Part shown: piece after piece, positions 49,812-58,052 of the stretch | Position numbering within the stretch: position 1 is the first letter of the stretch | Layout of the letters: every line of letters starts with the position of its first letter | Notes under the pieces: model-generated | The model's database searches: none | Seen by the model: the letters and a program-made list of their open reading frames with translations, nothing else | Told to the model about the DNA's origin: nothing | NCBI GenBank assembly: GCA_015067845.1 | Contig: SVLT01000005.1 | Span: forward strand, 1-64,000 | DNA length: 64,000 nucleotides | Source of the DNA: Oscillospiraceae bacterium | Lineage (GTDB): Bacteria; Bacillota; Clostridia; Oscillospirales; Oscillospiraceae | Direction of reading: 5' to 3' | Made by a program: the position numbers and the translations under genes

Positions 49812-51071
49812 ATGAAAACAAAAGCCGTTCGTATTTACGGTAAAAATGACCTGCGTCTGGATGAAGTCGATCTGCCCGAGATCGGCCCTGACGGTGTCCG
49901 CATCCGCGTGATCTCCGACAGCCTGTGTATGTCCAGCTACAAGGCCGCCATCGAAGGCGGCGACCACAAGCGTGTTCCCAGCAACTGCCATGAGAATCCC
50001 ACTGTGGTGGGCCATGAGTTCTGTGGTGACATCGTAGAAGTGGGCGAAAATTGGAAGCACAAGTACAAGGTGGGTGACAAGTTTGTTATCCAGCCTGCTC
50101 ACTATCACAACGGTTCTCAGGAGGCTCCCGGCTATTCCTACAACTACTGCGGCGGTAATGCCCAGTACGGCAATGTGCCCATTGAGACCCTGCTGGAAAA
50201 CTGCCTGCTGCCCTACAATTCCGATACCTACTACTACGGTTCTCTGGCTGAGCCTTTGAGCTGTGTCATCGGCACTTTCCACGCCATGTACCACACCAAG
50301 GCCGGTTCCTATGTCCACGAAATGGGCATCAAGGAAGGTGGCAAGATGGCTCTCCTGGCCTCCGTCGGCCCCATGGGTCTGGCCGCCATTGACTACGCCA
50401 TCCATTGCGACCGCCGTCCCAGCCTGCTGGTCATCACCGATATTGATGAGGCCCGTTTGGAGCGTGCCGCTTCCATTTATACTGTGGAAGAAGCCGCCAA
50501 GTACGGCATCGAGCTGCACTATGTGAACACCCGCATGGAAAATGCAACTGCATACCTCCGGGAGCTGTCCGGCGGCACCGGCTATGACGATGTTGTCTGT
50601 TTCGCACCCGTCAAGCCCGTCATCGAGCAGGCTGACGACATTCTGGGCTTCGACGGTTGTCTGAACTTCTTTGCAGGCCCCACCGATTCCCAGTTCAAGG
50701 CACCCTTCAACTGGTACAACGTCCACTATCTGTACACCCATGTGGTGGGCACCTCCGGCGGCAACACCAACGATATGCAGGAAGCCATCGAGATGATGAA
50801 TGCCGGCAAGCTGAATCCTTCTGCGCTGGTTACCCATATCGGCGGCCTGAATGCGGCTATTGAGACCACTTTGAACCTGCCCAAGATCCCCGGTGGCAAG
50901 AAGCTGATCTACAATCACATTGATCTGCCCTTGACCGCTATTGCAGATTTCGAGGAGGCCGGAAAGACCGATCCTCTGTTCGCAGAGCTGGACAAGATCT
51001 GCAAGGCAAACAACAATCTGTGGAGCCCCGAAGCAGAAAAGTACCTGCTGGCAAATGCCAAAAAGATTTAA
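49812..51071 (+). CDS. Zinc-dependent alcohol dehydrogenase family protein (sorbose-1-P reductase-like)
   Basis: MDR-superfamily protein of 419 residues, longer than the usual 340-360. TTGGAGG precedes the ATG. The catalytic zinc region CMSSYKAAIEGGDH begins near 38, followed by VVGHEFCGDIVEVG. YSYNYCGGNAQYG is unusual in place of the structural zinc lobe. A Rossmann segment reads LLASVGPMGLAAIDYA. The extra length and the missing structural zinc cysteines resemble the L-sorbose-1-phosphate reductase-like group. The substrate is probably a sugar alcohol or its phosphate. Last gene of the E2/E1 operon. Confidence 0.82.
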   Translation: MKTKAVRIYGKNDLRLDEVDLPEIGPDGVRIRVISDSLCMSSYKAAIEGGDHKRVPSNCHENPTVVGHEFCGDIVEVGENWKHKYKVGDKFVIQPAHYHNGSQEAPGYSYNYCGGNAQYGNVPIETLLENCLLPYNSDTYYYGSLAEPLSCVIGTFHAMYHTKAGSYVHEMGIKEGGKMALLASVGPMGLAAIDYAIHCDRRPSLLVITDIDEARLERAASIYTVEEAAKYGIELHYVNTRMENATAYLRELSGGTGYDDVVCFAPVKPVIEQADDILGFDGCLNFFAGPTDSQFKAPFNWYNVHYLYTHVVGTSGGNTNDMQEAIEMMNAGKLNPSALVTHIGGLNAAIETTLNLPKIPGGKKLIYNHIDLPLTAIADFEEAGKTDPLFAELDKICKANNNLWSPEAEKYLLANAKKI

Positions 51072-51073
51072 CA

Positions 51074-51106
51074 GAAAAAACGCCCGGATTTCCGGGCGTT
51101 TTTTAT
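51074..51106 (+). terminator. Terminator of the E2/E1/metVF operon
   Basis: A6 to T6 hairpin with a GC-rich stem (51075-51088 with 51091-51104), directly after the last stop. Confidence 0.92.
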
Positions 51107-51111
51107 CTATG

Positions 51112-51177
51112 TAGGGGTCGATGCCTACATCGACCCGTAAGAGTATTTCCGGGCGGATGTAGACATCCGCCCCTACC
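51112..51177. repeat. Two adjacent inverted-repeat units (GTAGGGG...family)
   Basis: GGGTCGATG/CATCGACCC with loop CCTA, then GGGCGGATGT/ACATCCGCCC. The block starts with GTAGGGG and ends with CCCCTAC, so it is itself a larger inverted repeat. The same pattern occurs at 54414-54461, and in part at 5999-6024. Confidence 0.7.
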
Positions 51178-51814
51178 ATTTACTTAATTGCTCCAGGAGT
51201 TCATCGGTATTGTACACAATGGCCGCAGCTCCGGCCTGTTGCATTTCGTCCACCAAGCCGTAGCCCCATGCCACGCCGATGGTGGGGATATTGTGCGCAT
51301 TTGCACCGATGACATCAAAGGCTGTATCGCCAACCATGACCCAGGGACATTCCGATTTGCATTGGCTCAGCAAGTATGCGATGACTTGCTCCTTGGTGTC
51401 CCGGGAGTGGTCAAATGTGGCACCGCAGATAAAGGAAAAGTATTTGGCAATACCGAAATGCTCCAAAATCGTGTTTGCCATACTCTCCGGCTTGGAGGTT
51501 GCGATGCACAGAATGTGGCCCTCGTTATACAAAGTCTCCAGCAATTCCCGAATACCGGGATAGGGCTTGTTTTCATACAAGCCGATGGGCAGATAACGCT
51601 CCCGATATACCTTTACTGCTTCCACCGCATCCTCCGGCCTGACACCGAATTTCACAAATGTGTCTGTCAACGGCGGGCCAACGAATACCCGCAGTTCTTC
51701 ACGGGGTGGGATAGGAAGGCCAAAATGCTCCAAGGCATAAATGGCGCAGTTGATGATGCCCTCACCGGAATCGGTCAATGTGCCATCCAGATCAAATAAA
51801 ATGGTTTTCTTCAT
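51173..51814 (-). CDS. HAD family phosphatase (phosphoglycolate phosphatase-like)
   Basis: Protein of 213 residues. DLDGTLTDS near the N-terminus is the nucleophile motif, with an alpha-helical cap (about 18-85) of the PGP type. ATSKPE near 107 is motif II, and VMVGDTAFDVIGA near 160 is the metal site. Closest in pattern to Gph/PgmB-like phosphatases; the substrate is not settled. The stop lies within the CCCCTACC repeat end. Single gene with its own promoter. Confidence 0.9.
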   Translation of the reverse strand: MKKTILFDLDGTLTDSGEGIINCAIYALEHFGLPIPPREELRVFVGPPLTDTFVKFGVRPEDAVEAVKVYRERYLPIGLYENKPYPGIRELLETLYNEGHILCIATSKPESMANTILEHFGIAKYFSFICGATFDHSRDTKEQVIAYLLSQCKSECPWVMVGDTAFDVIGANAHNIPTIGVAWGYGLVDEMQQAGAAAIVYNTDELLEQLSKW

Positions 51815-51840
51815 GGTTCATACTCCTGCAAATTTGCCCC

Positions 51841-51869
51841 ATTATAGCACAGTTTTTGCAATTTGGCAA
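51841..51869 (-). promoter_or_regulatory. Promoter of the HAD phosphatase gene
   Basis: The minus strand reads TTGCCA (51869-51864), 17 bases, TATAAT (51846-51841), with TGC before the -10 (extended). Confidence 0.8.
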
Positions 51870-51928
51870 ATGTACTTGGTATGAAAAAACTTCCTCCGGG
51901 AAAGAATGGAAACAGGAGGCGGTAAAGT

Positions 51929-52174
51929 ATGGTAAAAGGCATTACGAAGCAGGTGATCGTGGTTCAATCCCCGGATCCCAAACTGTTCGAACAGGCAATT
52001 TTTATTCTGAAAGCGGATGCAGTGGGTGAGGGGATCACCGACGAAATCCTGCTGAAAGAGGCGAAAAAGGCCATAAATCAACGGGAGATCCCCAAAATAC
52101 TGTCCGGCCCGGTGTGGGCTTGTATGGGCGCAGGTGTAACAGCCATTGCGTGGATACTCACCAGCTTTCTTTGA
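51929..52174 (+). CDS. Small conserved-looking protein with C-terminal TM
   Basis: Protein of 81 residues, AGGAGGCGG upstream of the ATG. The N-terminal soluble part is QVIVVQSPDPKLFEQAIFIL, followed by charged helices and a C-terminal TM (about 60-79, GPVWACMGAGVTAIAWILTS). It would be tail-anchored with the body in the cytoplasm. I recognise no named domain. It lies just before dus, whose promoter overlaps its stop. Confidence 0.7.
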   Translation: MVKGITKQVIVVQSPDPKLFEQAIFILKADAVGEGITDEILLKEAKKAINQREIPKILSGPVWACMGAGVTAIAWILTSFL

Positions 52175-52175
52175 C

Positions 52176-52204
52176 TTGCGAAAATAGTCGGATTGTGTTA
52201 TAAT
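52176..52204 (+). promoter_or_regulatory. dus promoter
   Basis: TTGCGA (52176-52181), 17 bases, TATAAT (52199-52204). Confidence 0.75.
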
Positions 52205-52232
52205 GCTCCCAACATGAGAGGGGGCGTGGGTA

Positions 52233-53198
52233 TTGCGCATCGGCAATCTGGAAGTGAATAATCCGGTGGCATTGGGTCCTATGGCCGGTGTGACAGATCT
52301 GGCGTTTCGCACGGTCTGCGCCGAATTGGGGGCAAATATTACCGTGACGGAAATGGTGTCCTCACGGGCGCTGGTGTACAAGGACAAAAAAAGCGCCGCA
52401 CTGCTCAAAAAGAATGATGGAAGTCTCTGCGGCGCGCAGATCTTTGGTAACGATCCGGATGTGATGGCTGAGGGCGCGCGGCTGGCGCTGGAGATCTCCG
52501 GTTGTGATTTTCTGGACATCAACATGGGCTGCCCTATGCCAAAAATTGCCAATTCCGGGGACGGATGCGGCCTGATGCGCACGCCGGAGCTTGCCGGAGA
52601 GATCCTTTCCGCTGTGGTCAAGGCGGTGGACGTGCCGGTGACGGTGAAGTGCCGCTTGGGTTGGGATAAAGGCTCCATCAATGTGCTGGATTTCACAAAA
52701 CGGATGGAGGACAACGGCGCAGCTATGGTCACCGTCCACGGGCGTACCCGGAGTATGCTCTATTCCGGCGTGGCGGATTGGGATATGATCACAAAGGTGA
52801 AGCAGCAGCTCAGTATCCCGGTGATCGCCAATGGCGATATCGTCAGCGGCGAAACGGCGATAAAATGTCTGAAACGCACCGGCGCGGACGGCATTATGAT
52901 CGGACGGGCCACATTTGGCGACCCCTGGATCTTTGCAGAAGTCCGGGCGGCGATGGATGGTAACATGGACTATCAAAGACCCATTCTGAAAGATCGCATT
53001 GCCCTTGCGGTGCGCCAATTCCAGCTATCGGAGCAGGATCACGGAGAGCATATCGCCTGTCTGGAAGCCAGAAAACACTTTGCGTGGTATCTCCGGGGCG
53101 TTGCCCACAGCAGCTTTTATAAAAATCAGATTTCTTCGTTGAATACAATGGAAGATATTTACCGCATAGCCAAGGAAATTGTCCGGGATCTGCGATAA
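52233..53198 (+). CDS. dus: tRNA-dihydrouridine synthase
   Basis: FMN enzyme of 321 residues that reduces uridines in tRNA D loops. It starts with TTG at 52233, about 9 bases after GAGGGGG; no ATG or GTG gives the conserved N-terminus. Motifs: LGPMAGVTDLAFR, the catalytic Cys in NMGCPMPKI near 100, VTVHGRTRSM near 165 and GADGIMIGRATFGDPW near 215. Resembles the DusB branch. Confidence 0.94.
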   Translation: MRIGNLEVNNPVALGPMAGVTDLAFRTVCAELGANITVTEMVSSRALVYKDKKSAALLKKNDGSLCGAQIFGNDPDVMAEGARLALEISGCDFLDINMGCPMPKIANSGDGCGLMRTPELAGEILSAVVKAVDVPVTVKCRLGWDKGSINVLDFTKRMEDNGAAMVTVHGRTRSMLYSGVADWDMITKVKQQLSIPVIANGDIVSGETAIKCLKRTGADGIMIGRATFGDPWIFAEVRAAMDGNMDYQRPILKDRIALAVRQFQLSEQDHGEHIACLEARKHFAWYLRGVAHSSFYKNQISSLNTMEDIYRIAKEIVRDLR

Positions 53199-53257
53199 TT
53201 TGTCGAAAATTCGTATAGTTTACACGCCGTTTCATATCCTACCCAAGAGGTGAGGGA

Positions 53258-54205
53258 ATGAAACGGCGGTTTTTTCTGTGTGTTTTATTGATTGTGTCCA
53301 TGGTCTTGCCGGTGAGGGCGGAGCCCATCAAATGGGTGGATTTCGGCGTGCCCTACGCATCGCTGAAATACGCATTGGATCAGGATGTTGCAACCTTTGA
53401 CCAGGAACAGCATTTGGGATGGATCGAAATTCTTGCGTTGGCAGCGGCAAATACCGGAGGGAAATGCCCTCTGACATCGGTGAAAAAGGCCACAGAAAGC
53501 TGGAAAAAAGGCTTTGATCCCACGGATCTGTCCGACGGCATGAAAAAAGCATACAACTACTACCATGAGGCCTATACTGCCGCCCTGGGCGGACTGGTAG
53601 GCAGCTATGCCATCGAAAAAGATGGTCAAATGGAAGCCCATTATGGCCTAAAAGCCTTTTCACCCGTAGCGGCAGGGTACGGATACAGTCATTGCGACGA
53701 TTTTGGGGTGAGCCGGTCTTTCGGATTTCACCGCAAGCATCTGGGCAATGACCTGATGGGTGGTTTGGGGACGCCCATTGTTGCAGTTGAGGGCGGCGTG
53801 GTGGAAGCCATGGGCTGGAACCGCTACGGCGGATGGCGGATCGGTATCCGTTCCTTTGACAACAAACGCTATTACTACTATGCCCACCTGCAAAAAGACC
53901 ATCCCTTTGCAGATGGTCTTAATGAGGGCGATCTGGTGCAGGCCGGACAGCTCATTGGCTTCATGGGCCGCACCGGCTATTCGGACAAGGAGAATGTGAA
54001 TAACATCGAGACGGTGCATCTGCATTTCGGTATGGAGCTGGTGTTTGATGAAAGTCAAAAGGAGTGCAATTCGGAGATTTGGATCGATGTGTATAACATC
54101 GTCCGTCTGCTCAGTTCCCACCGGGCAAGTTATAAAAAGGTGGATGGTAAATGGGAACGGATGTATCCTTATGTGGATTTGGATTTGCAGGAATTAGGAG
54201 CATAA
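53258..54205 (+). CDS. Secreted M23 family peptidase
   Basis: Protein of 315 residues with a cleavable signal peptide (about 1-21, ending VRA). An N-terminal domain rich in aromatic and Lys residues has no match I can name. The C-terminal LytM/M23 domain has the zinc ligands in HRKHLGND near 157 and HLHFGM near 253, with GWRIGIRSFD and YYYYAHLQ between them. Catalytic residues are present, so an active peptidoglycan endopeptidase is likely. AGAGGTGAGGG precedes the ATG. The gene is followed by repeats rather than a clean terminator. Confidence 0.9.
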   Translation: MKRRFFLCVLLIVSMVLPVRAEPIKWVDFGVPYASLKYALDQDVATFDQEQHLGWIEILALAAANTGGKCPLTSVKKATESWKKGFDPTDLSDGMKKAYNYYHEAYTAALGGLVGSYAIEKDGQMEAHYGLKAFSPVAAGYGYSHCDDFGVSRSFGFHRKHLGNDLMGGLGTPIVAVEGGVVEAMGWNRYGGWRIGIRSFDNKRYYYYAHLQKDHPFADGLNEGDLVQAGQLIGFMGRTGYSDKENVNNIETVHLHFGMELVFDESQKECNSEIWIDVYNIVRLLSSHRASYKKVDGKWERMYPYVDLDLQELGA

Positions 54206-54260
54206 AAGCCTTCCCTCGGGGGGAAAGGGGGCGAGCAAAGCGAGGTCACATTTTGACACG
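54206..54260. repeat. Partial AAAAGCCTTCCC-type intergenic repeat
   Basis: AAAAGCCTTCCCTCGGGGGGAAAGG resembles one end of the longer repeat at 60480-60650, and GCGAGCAAAGCGAGG is a small inverted repeat. Probably a fragment of that element type. Confidence 0.45.
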
Positions 54261-54261
54261 C

Positions 54262-54408
54262 CATTGTAGGGCGGGGGCATGCCCCCGCCGACGCACTGTC
54301 GTTGTGGTATTTGTATAGTACTATACTCAGGTAGCGATGGTCAAAAAATACTACACGTGTTTGTTTTTGTGACCTGATCGGCGGGGGCATGCCCCCGCCC
54401 TACGATGT
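54262..54408. repeat. Short element with terminal inverted repeats (MITE-like)
   Basis: The ends are inverted copies of about 30 bases. Each contains the perfect palindrome GGCGGGGGCATGCCCCCGCC (54270-54289 and 54381-54400) with GTAGG on the outer side. The 80-base interior is AT-rich and has no ORF. Confidence 0.65.
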
Positions 54409-54410
54409 TG

Positions 54411-54461
54411 ATGTAGGGGACGATGTCCACATCGTCCCACGGGCGGATGTAGGCCCTACAA
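54411..54461. repeat. GTAGGGG-family inverted repeats
   Basis: GGACGATGT/ACATCGTCC with a CC loop, then GGGCGGATGTAGG/CCCTAC. The same layout as 51112-51177. It directly abuts the trmO stop. Confidence 0.65.
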
Positions 54462-55133
54462 TACCTCAATTACAGTAAGAATATCCCCCTCCACCGCAAA
54501 CCGAATATCAAACCCGGCAAAGGTCAATCCGTAGACACGGCCGGGCTTTCGCTGATAACTGGGCCGGGGGTCGTGGGACAGCACGCCTATGGCGGCATCA
54601 CGCTTGTCCTGTGGCAGTTTTTTCAGCAGCTCGTCCGGGAAGTTCACCTCCAACAAAAAGTCCCCGGCGGTATCTGTAAAACCGCCCAGAGCATCCGGAT
54701 GGGAGTCGGAGTAGGGGATGTAGGGCTTTATGTCGAATATGGGCGTTCCGTCCATGAGATCAGCACCGCCCACATGAAGTACCGTACCGTGTTCGGCGGT
54801 ATGCTCTACGCCCAGCAGCTTCACGCAGGACAGCCCCAAATTGTTGGGGCGGAAAGGGGAACGGGTGGCAAACACGCCCATGCGGGTGTTGCCTCCCAGC
54901 CGGGGCGGACGGACAGTGGGTGACCAACCGTCACGGACGGCCTCGGAAAACTGCCAAATGATCCACAGATGGGAAAAATCCTCAATGCCACGCAGGGCAT
55001 CGTCGTTGCGGTATTCCGGCTCAAAGACGATGGTGGAGCGCAGCTCCTGCACAAGGCCACTCTGCCGGGGAATACCGAATTTTGTAGAAAAATCGCTCTG
55101 CATCCGGGCGATGGGTTTGATGGTCACATCCAT
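54456..55133 (-). CDS. trmO: tRNA t6A37 N6-methyltransferase (TrmO/TsaA family)
   Basis: Protein of 225 residues. The N-terminal TsaA domain has GVFATRSPFRPNNLGLS near 85 and the DGTPIFDIKPYIPYSD motif near 128, both diagnostic. TrmO methylates threonylcarbamoyladenosine at tRNA position 37 using SAM. GAGGG precedes the ATG, which begins one base after the znuB stop, so it is the last gene of the zinc transporter operon. The two functions have no obvious link. Confidence 0.92.
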   Translation of the reverse strand: MDVTIKPIARMQSDFSTKFGIPRQSGLVQELRSTIVFEPEYRNDDALRGIEDFSHLWIIWQFSEAVRDGWSPTVRPPRLGGNTRMGVFATRSPFRPNNLGLSCVKLLGVEHTAEHGTVLHVGGADLMDGTPIFDIKPYIPYSDSHPDALGGFTDTAGDFLLEVNFPDELLKKLPQDKRDAAIGVLSHDPRPSYQRKPGRVYGLTFAGFDIRFAVEGDILTVIEVL

Positions 55134-55134
55134 A

Positions 55135-55974
55135 TTACGCCCTCACTTTCCGGAAGCAGAAGCTGACCGCAAAGCACATTGCCAACATCAGACTGATGGC
55201 CGCACCGGCGGAAACTTCCAGATAATAAGAGCAGATCAGTCCGCCAATGCCGGAAACAAGGGCGAAAAGTACGGAAAACAGGTGATACTGCTTCAAATTC
55301 CGGGAGATATTCCGTGCGGAAGCCGCAGGAAGTACCAGCAGGGAATTGAGGATCAAAAGACCCACGCTGGAAATGGTGAGCGTAACCACCACAGCAATGG
55401 CTGTGGTGAAAACGCCCTGGGAAAAATGCACCGGGATACCCCGGGATGAGGCAAGCTGAGGATGAACGGATGTAAGGGTCAGCCGATTGGAACACAGCAC
55501 CCAAAATGCGGCAACGCAAACAAGGGTAGCGGCCAATGCGCCGATCTCTGCCGGGGTGATGGAGAGAATGTCACCAATGAGATACTTGTTGTACTTGGTG
55601 AAGCTGCCGCCGCCCAAGGTGGCGATAAAAATGCCCAAAGCCACAGCGGTGCTGGAGAATACGCCGATGAGGGTATCCGCCGCCTGATTGCTACGGCTTC
55701 GTACATAGGAAAACAACAGGGCAAACACCACGCTGAACGCCACAGCACCCCAAATGGGGAACGCAATGCCGAAAATACTGCCGATGGCGATGCCGGTAAA
55801 CGCGGAGTGCCCCAAAGCATCGGAGAAGAAGCTCATCCGTCCCGTGACGATCATGGTGGACATAAGACCGAACAGGGGTGCCATGAGCAAAATCGCCAGA
55901 AGGGCGTTTTTCATAAAGTCCCAGCGGAGCATTTCTATGGGAAGAAGCTCGCAAAGCCAATACCAGATACTCAT
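55135..55974 (-). CDS. znuB: Metal ABC transporter permease (ZnuB/ABC-3 family)
   Basis: Integral membrane protein of 279 residues with eight or nine TM segments. It opens with FMKNALLAILLMAPLFGLM, then SFFSDALGHSAFTGIAIG, the family signature. It forms the channel for Zn2+ (or Mn2+) import with ZnuC and ZnuA. It overlaps znuC by 4 bases. Zn is preferred because of the His-rich loop in the binding protein. Confidence 0.93.
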   Translation of the reverse strand: MSIWYWLCELLPIEMLRWDFMKNALLAILLMAPLFGLMSTMIVTGRMSFFSDALGHSAFTGIAIGSIFGIAFPIWGAVAFSVVFALLFSYVRSRSNQAADTLIGVFSSTAVALGIFIATLGGGSFTKYNKYLIGDILSITPAEIGALAATLVCVAAFWVLCSNRLTLTSVHPQLASSRGIPVHFSQGVFTTAIAVVVTLTISSVGLLILNSLLVLPAASARNISRNLKQYHLFSVLFALVSGIGGLICSYYLEVSAGAAISLMLAMCFAVSFCFRKVRA

Positions 55975-56726
55975 GAGCGCACCCCTCCCGTCATGTGAAA
56001 GATCTCCTTGAATTCCGGGGAATTCAGAAGCTCTGTGGGCGCATCCATACGCACGATTCGATGATTGATCAGCGCCACCTGATCTGCATAACGGGGAAGT
56101 GTGGCAAAATCGTGGGTGGTCATCAAAATGGACAGGTCATAGGTCTTGCGGATCTCGTCCAGCATGTCCATCAGTTCTGTTTGACCTTCCACATCCACAC
56201 CGGACAGAGGTTCGTCCAGGATCAGAATATTGGGGATGGGCTCCAGGGCCAGAGCCAGCAGCACTCGCTGCAGCTCACCGCCGGAGAGGGTGCCCACCCG
56301 CTTGTCGATCAAATCACAGCCATGGACCCGGTCAAGGCAGTCCAAGATCCGCTGGCGCATAGACTTGCCGATGCCGAGAAAGGCAGGCTTGCGGCTCATA
56401 CAGCACACAAACAGATCCGCCACACTGACGGGATCGCTGGGGTCAAAGGTGGGACTTTGGGGAACATAGCCGATCTTCATGCTCCGGCCACGACTGCCGG
56501 GCATGGAGAAAGCGATCACACCATCATATTCCTGCTGACCCAAAATAGCCTTCAAAAAAGTGCTTTTTCCTGCACCGTTGGGGCCGATCAAAGCGATAAG
56601 CTGGCCGCAATGGACGTGCATATTCACATCATGCAGAATTTGGCTGCCCCCAATTTTTACGGACAGATCCTGAACACGAAGGCAGCAGGAATCGCCGCAT
56701 TTTCCGCCGTGCACAGTTGGTCTCAT
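55971..56726 (-). CDS. znuC: Metal ABC transporter ATP-binding protein
   Basis: ATPase of 251 residues: Walker A GPNGAGKST near 48, signature LSGGELQR near 145, Walker B ILILDEPLSG near 168, and the switch His in TTHD. The N-terminal extension has CGDSCC, and two more Cys (FVCCM) occur near 107. Overlaps znuA and znuB by 4 bases each. Confidence 0.95.
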   Translation of the reverse strand: MRPTVHGGKCGDSCCLRVQDLSVKIGGSQILHDVNMHVHCGQLIALIGPNGAGKSTFLKAILGQQEYDGVIAFSMPGSRGRSMKIGYVPQSPTFDPSDPVSVADLFVCCMSRKPAFLGIGKSMRQRILDCLDRVHGCDLIDKRVGTLSGGELQRVLLALALEPIPNILILDEPLSGVDVEGQTELMDMLDEIRKTYDLSILMTTHDFATLPRYADQVALINHRIVRMDAPTELLNSPEFKEIFHMTGGVRS

Positions 56727-57583
56727 CCCAACGCCTCCTTTACTGTGTCGATGTTTTTGCGCATGATCTCAAAATAGTCACCGGTCATTCCCATGTCCAG
56801 AGTATGGATGGAAACACCAATTTCAGAGGAAATAATGGTGGCTGCGGACGCGCTTCCGTTTACCTCGGTAAACACCGCCGGAATGGTTCGTTCCTGCATC
56901 AGTTCGATCAAGTGGATCAGTTCCTTTGCGGAAGCTTCGCTGCCGGATTCTTCTTCCACCGCCGCGGCAATGGTCAAATCAAAGGCCTGGGCGAAATAAC
57001 CGAAGCCGTCGTGAAAGGTCACCAATTCCCGGCAGGAGAGGAAAGAAAGTGTTTCCTCTCCGTAGGCCTGCAATGCATCCAATTCCGTTTCCAGTTGGGC
57101 TAGATTCGCCTGAAAGCGCTCGGTGTGCTCCGGATAGATCTCGCACAGCCCGGCGCAGATATTTCGCGCCATCTGTTTGGCGTTTTCCGGGGCAAGCCAG
57201 ATGTGGGAATCCTGCTCATGGTGATGGTCGTGATCGTGGTGTTCGTCGGTACATTCCAGCATGGGAATACCCGCGGAGCTGTCGATCACCCGATCTCGCC
57301 CCGTAAACAGATATTCCATAAATTCTTCCAGTCCGGCACCGGAGGTGACGATCACATACGCTCCTTCGGTATTGCGTACTTGCTCCACACTGAGGGAATA
57401 GTCGTGCAGACAGGACACGCTTTCATTTATCAACAGGCTCACGGAAAGGTCTGTGCCTGCGCATATACGGTTGGTGAGATCGCAAACCGGCTTGGTGGTT
57501 GCAAGGATCTGGGGAGGGGGGGCGGAGCAACCCAATAATCCGGTAAGAAGTGCCAGTATTAAAATCAAGGATAGCTTTCGCAT
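56723..57583 (-). CDS. znuA: Zinc ABC transporter substrate-binding lipoprotein
   Basis: Protein of 286 residues with lipobox LLGC (Cys19), so it is anchored outside the membrane. Cluster A-I fold: TTKPVCDLTNRI, then a His-rich loop (EHHDHDHHHEQDSH, about 113-126) before the metal His in SHIWLAPENA. FHDGFGYFAQAF near 192 and VFTEVNGSAS near 238 hold other ligands. The His-rich loop favours Zn2+. First gene of znuACB-trmO. Confidence 0.94.
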   Translation of the reverse strand: MRKLSLILILALLTGLLGCSAPPPQILATTKPVCDLTNRICAGTDLSVSLLINESVSCLHDYSLSVEQVRNTEGAYVIVTSGAGLEEFMEYLFTGRDRVIDSSAGIPMLECTDEHHDHDHHHEQDSHIWLAPENAKQMARNICAGLCEIYPEHTERFQANLAQLETELDALQAYGEETLSFLSCRELVTFHDGFGYFAQAFDLTIAAAVEEESGSEASAKELIHLIELMQERTIPAVFTEVNGSASAATIISSEIGVSIHTLDMGMTGDYFEIMRKNIDTVKEALG

Positions 57584-57606
57584 AAAGTATCCACCTTGTT
57601 TCGCTT

Positions 57607-57636
57607 TTTATATGTTTATCATACCATATTTGTCAA
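57607..57636 (-). promoter_or_regulatory. znuA operon promoter
   Basis: The minus strand reads TTGACA (57636-57631), 18 bases, TATAAA (57612-57607). I see no clear Zur palindrome. Confidence 0.65.
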
Positions 57637-57661
57637 GAAAAAACCTCCCCCAAGGGGGAGG
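57635..57661 (-). terminator. Terminator of the 57682-57912 gene
   Basis: On the minus strand, an 8-bp stem CCTCCCCC/GGGGGAGG is followed by TTTTTTCTT. It overlaps the znuA -35. Confidence 0.85.
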
Positions 57662-57681
57662 GAAAATGGTATGTAGATACC

Positions 57682-57912
57682 TTAGTGAGTTTCGATCCAC
57701 TCGTTGACCTTGGTTTTTGCCAGACGGGTGATATCCTCACAGGGGTAGGGGGAAGCTTCGCCACCACACACATACACAAAATACAGACCTTCGGGAGTCT
57801 GATAGAGCGTTTCTTCATAGCCGGCAGGATCGCCGTAGTAGCTGACCGTATGCTTCTTGATCAGGGTAGCGGTTTCGGTATCATATTCCTTTTTGCAGAT
57901 GATCTTCTTCAT
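57682..57912 (-). CDS. Small hypothetical protein
   Basis: Protein of 76 residues, start at 57912 after AAAGGAGG. Sequence runs MKKIICKKEYDTETATL and continues with YYGDPAGYEETLYQTPEG and GGEASPYPCEDI. This suggests a small beta-rich cytoplasmic protein with two to three Cys. No family recognised. Single gene with strong translation signals. Confidence 0.7.
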   Translation of the reverse strand: MKKIICKKEYDTETATLIKKHTVSYYGDPAGYEETLYQTPEGLYFVYVCGGEASPYPCEDITRLAKTKVNEWIETH

Positions 57913-58004
57913 GAACAGAACCTCCTTTCTGTGACACAATGTGGCTATTATATCGTATTTCTGTGAAAAATCAAGTCAAAAAATGTAACAAAACTTGCAA
58001 TTTA

Positions 58005-58033
58005 TTGAACTTTTGGAGAAGATGTGCTATGAT
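58005..58033 (+). promoter_or_regulatory. GNAT gene promoter
   Basis: TTGAAC (58005-58010), 17 bases, TATGAT (58028-58033) preceded by TGC (extended -10). Confidence 0.75.
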
Positions 58034-58052
58034 ATGGCAAGAGGTGAGTATT

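Noticed and set aside
48876-51179. 767-codon open frame opposite metF and the alcohol dehydrogenase
   Set aside because: It crosses two real genes and a terminator; a product of codon bias.
58029-58052. ATG start of the GNAT gene at 58029
   Set aside because: It falls inside the -10 box TATGAT, so it would not be in the mRNA; TTG at 58053 has a good RBS.
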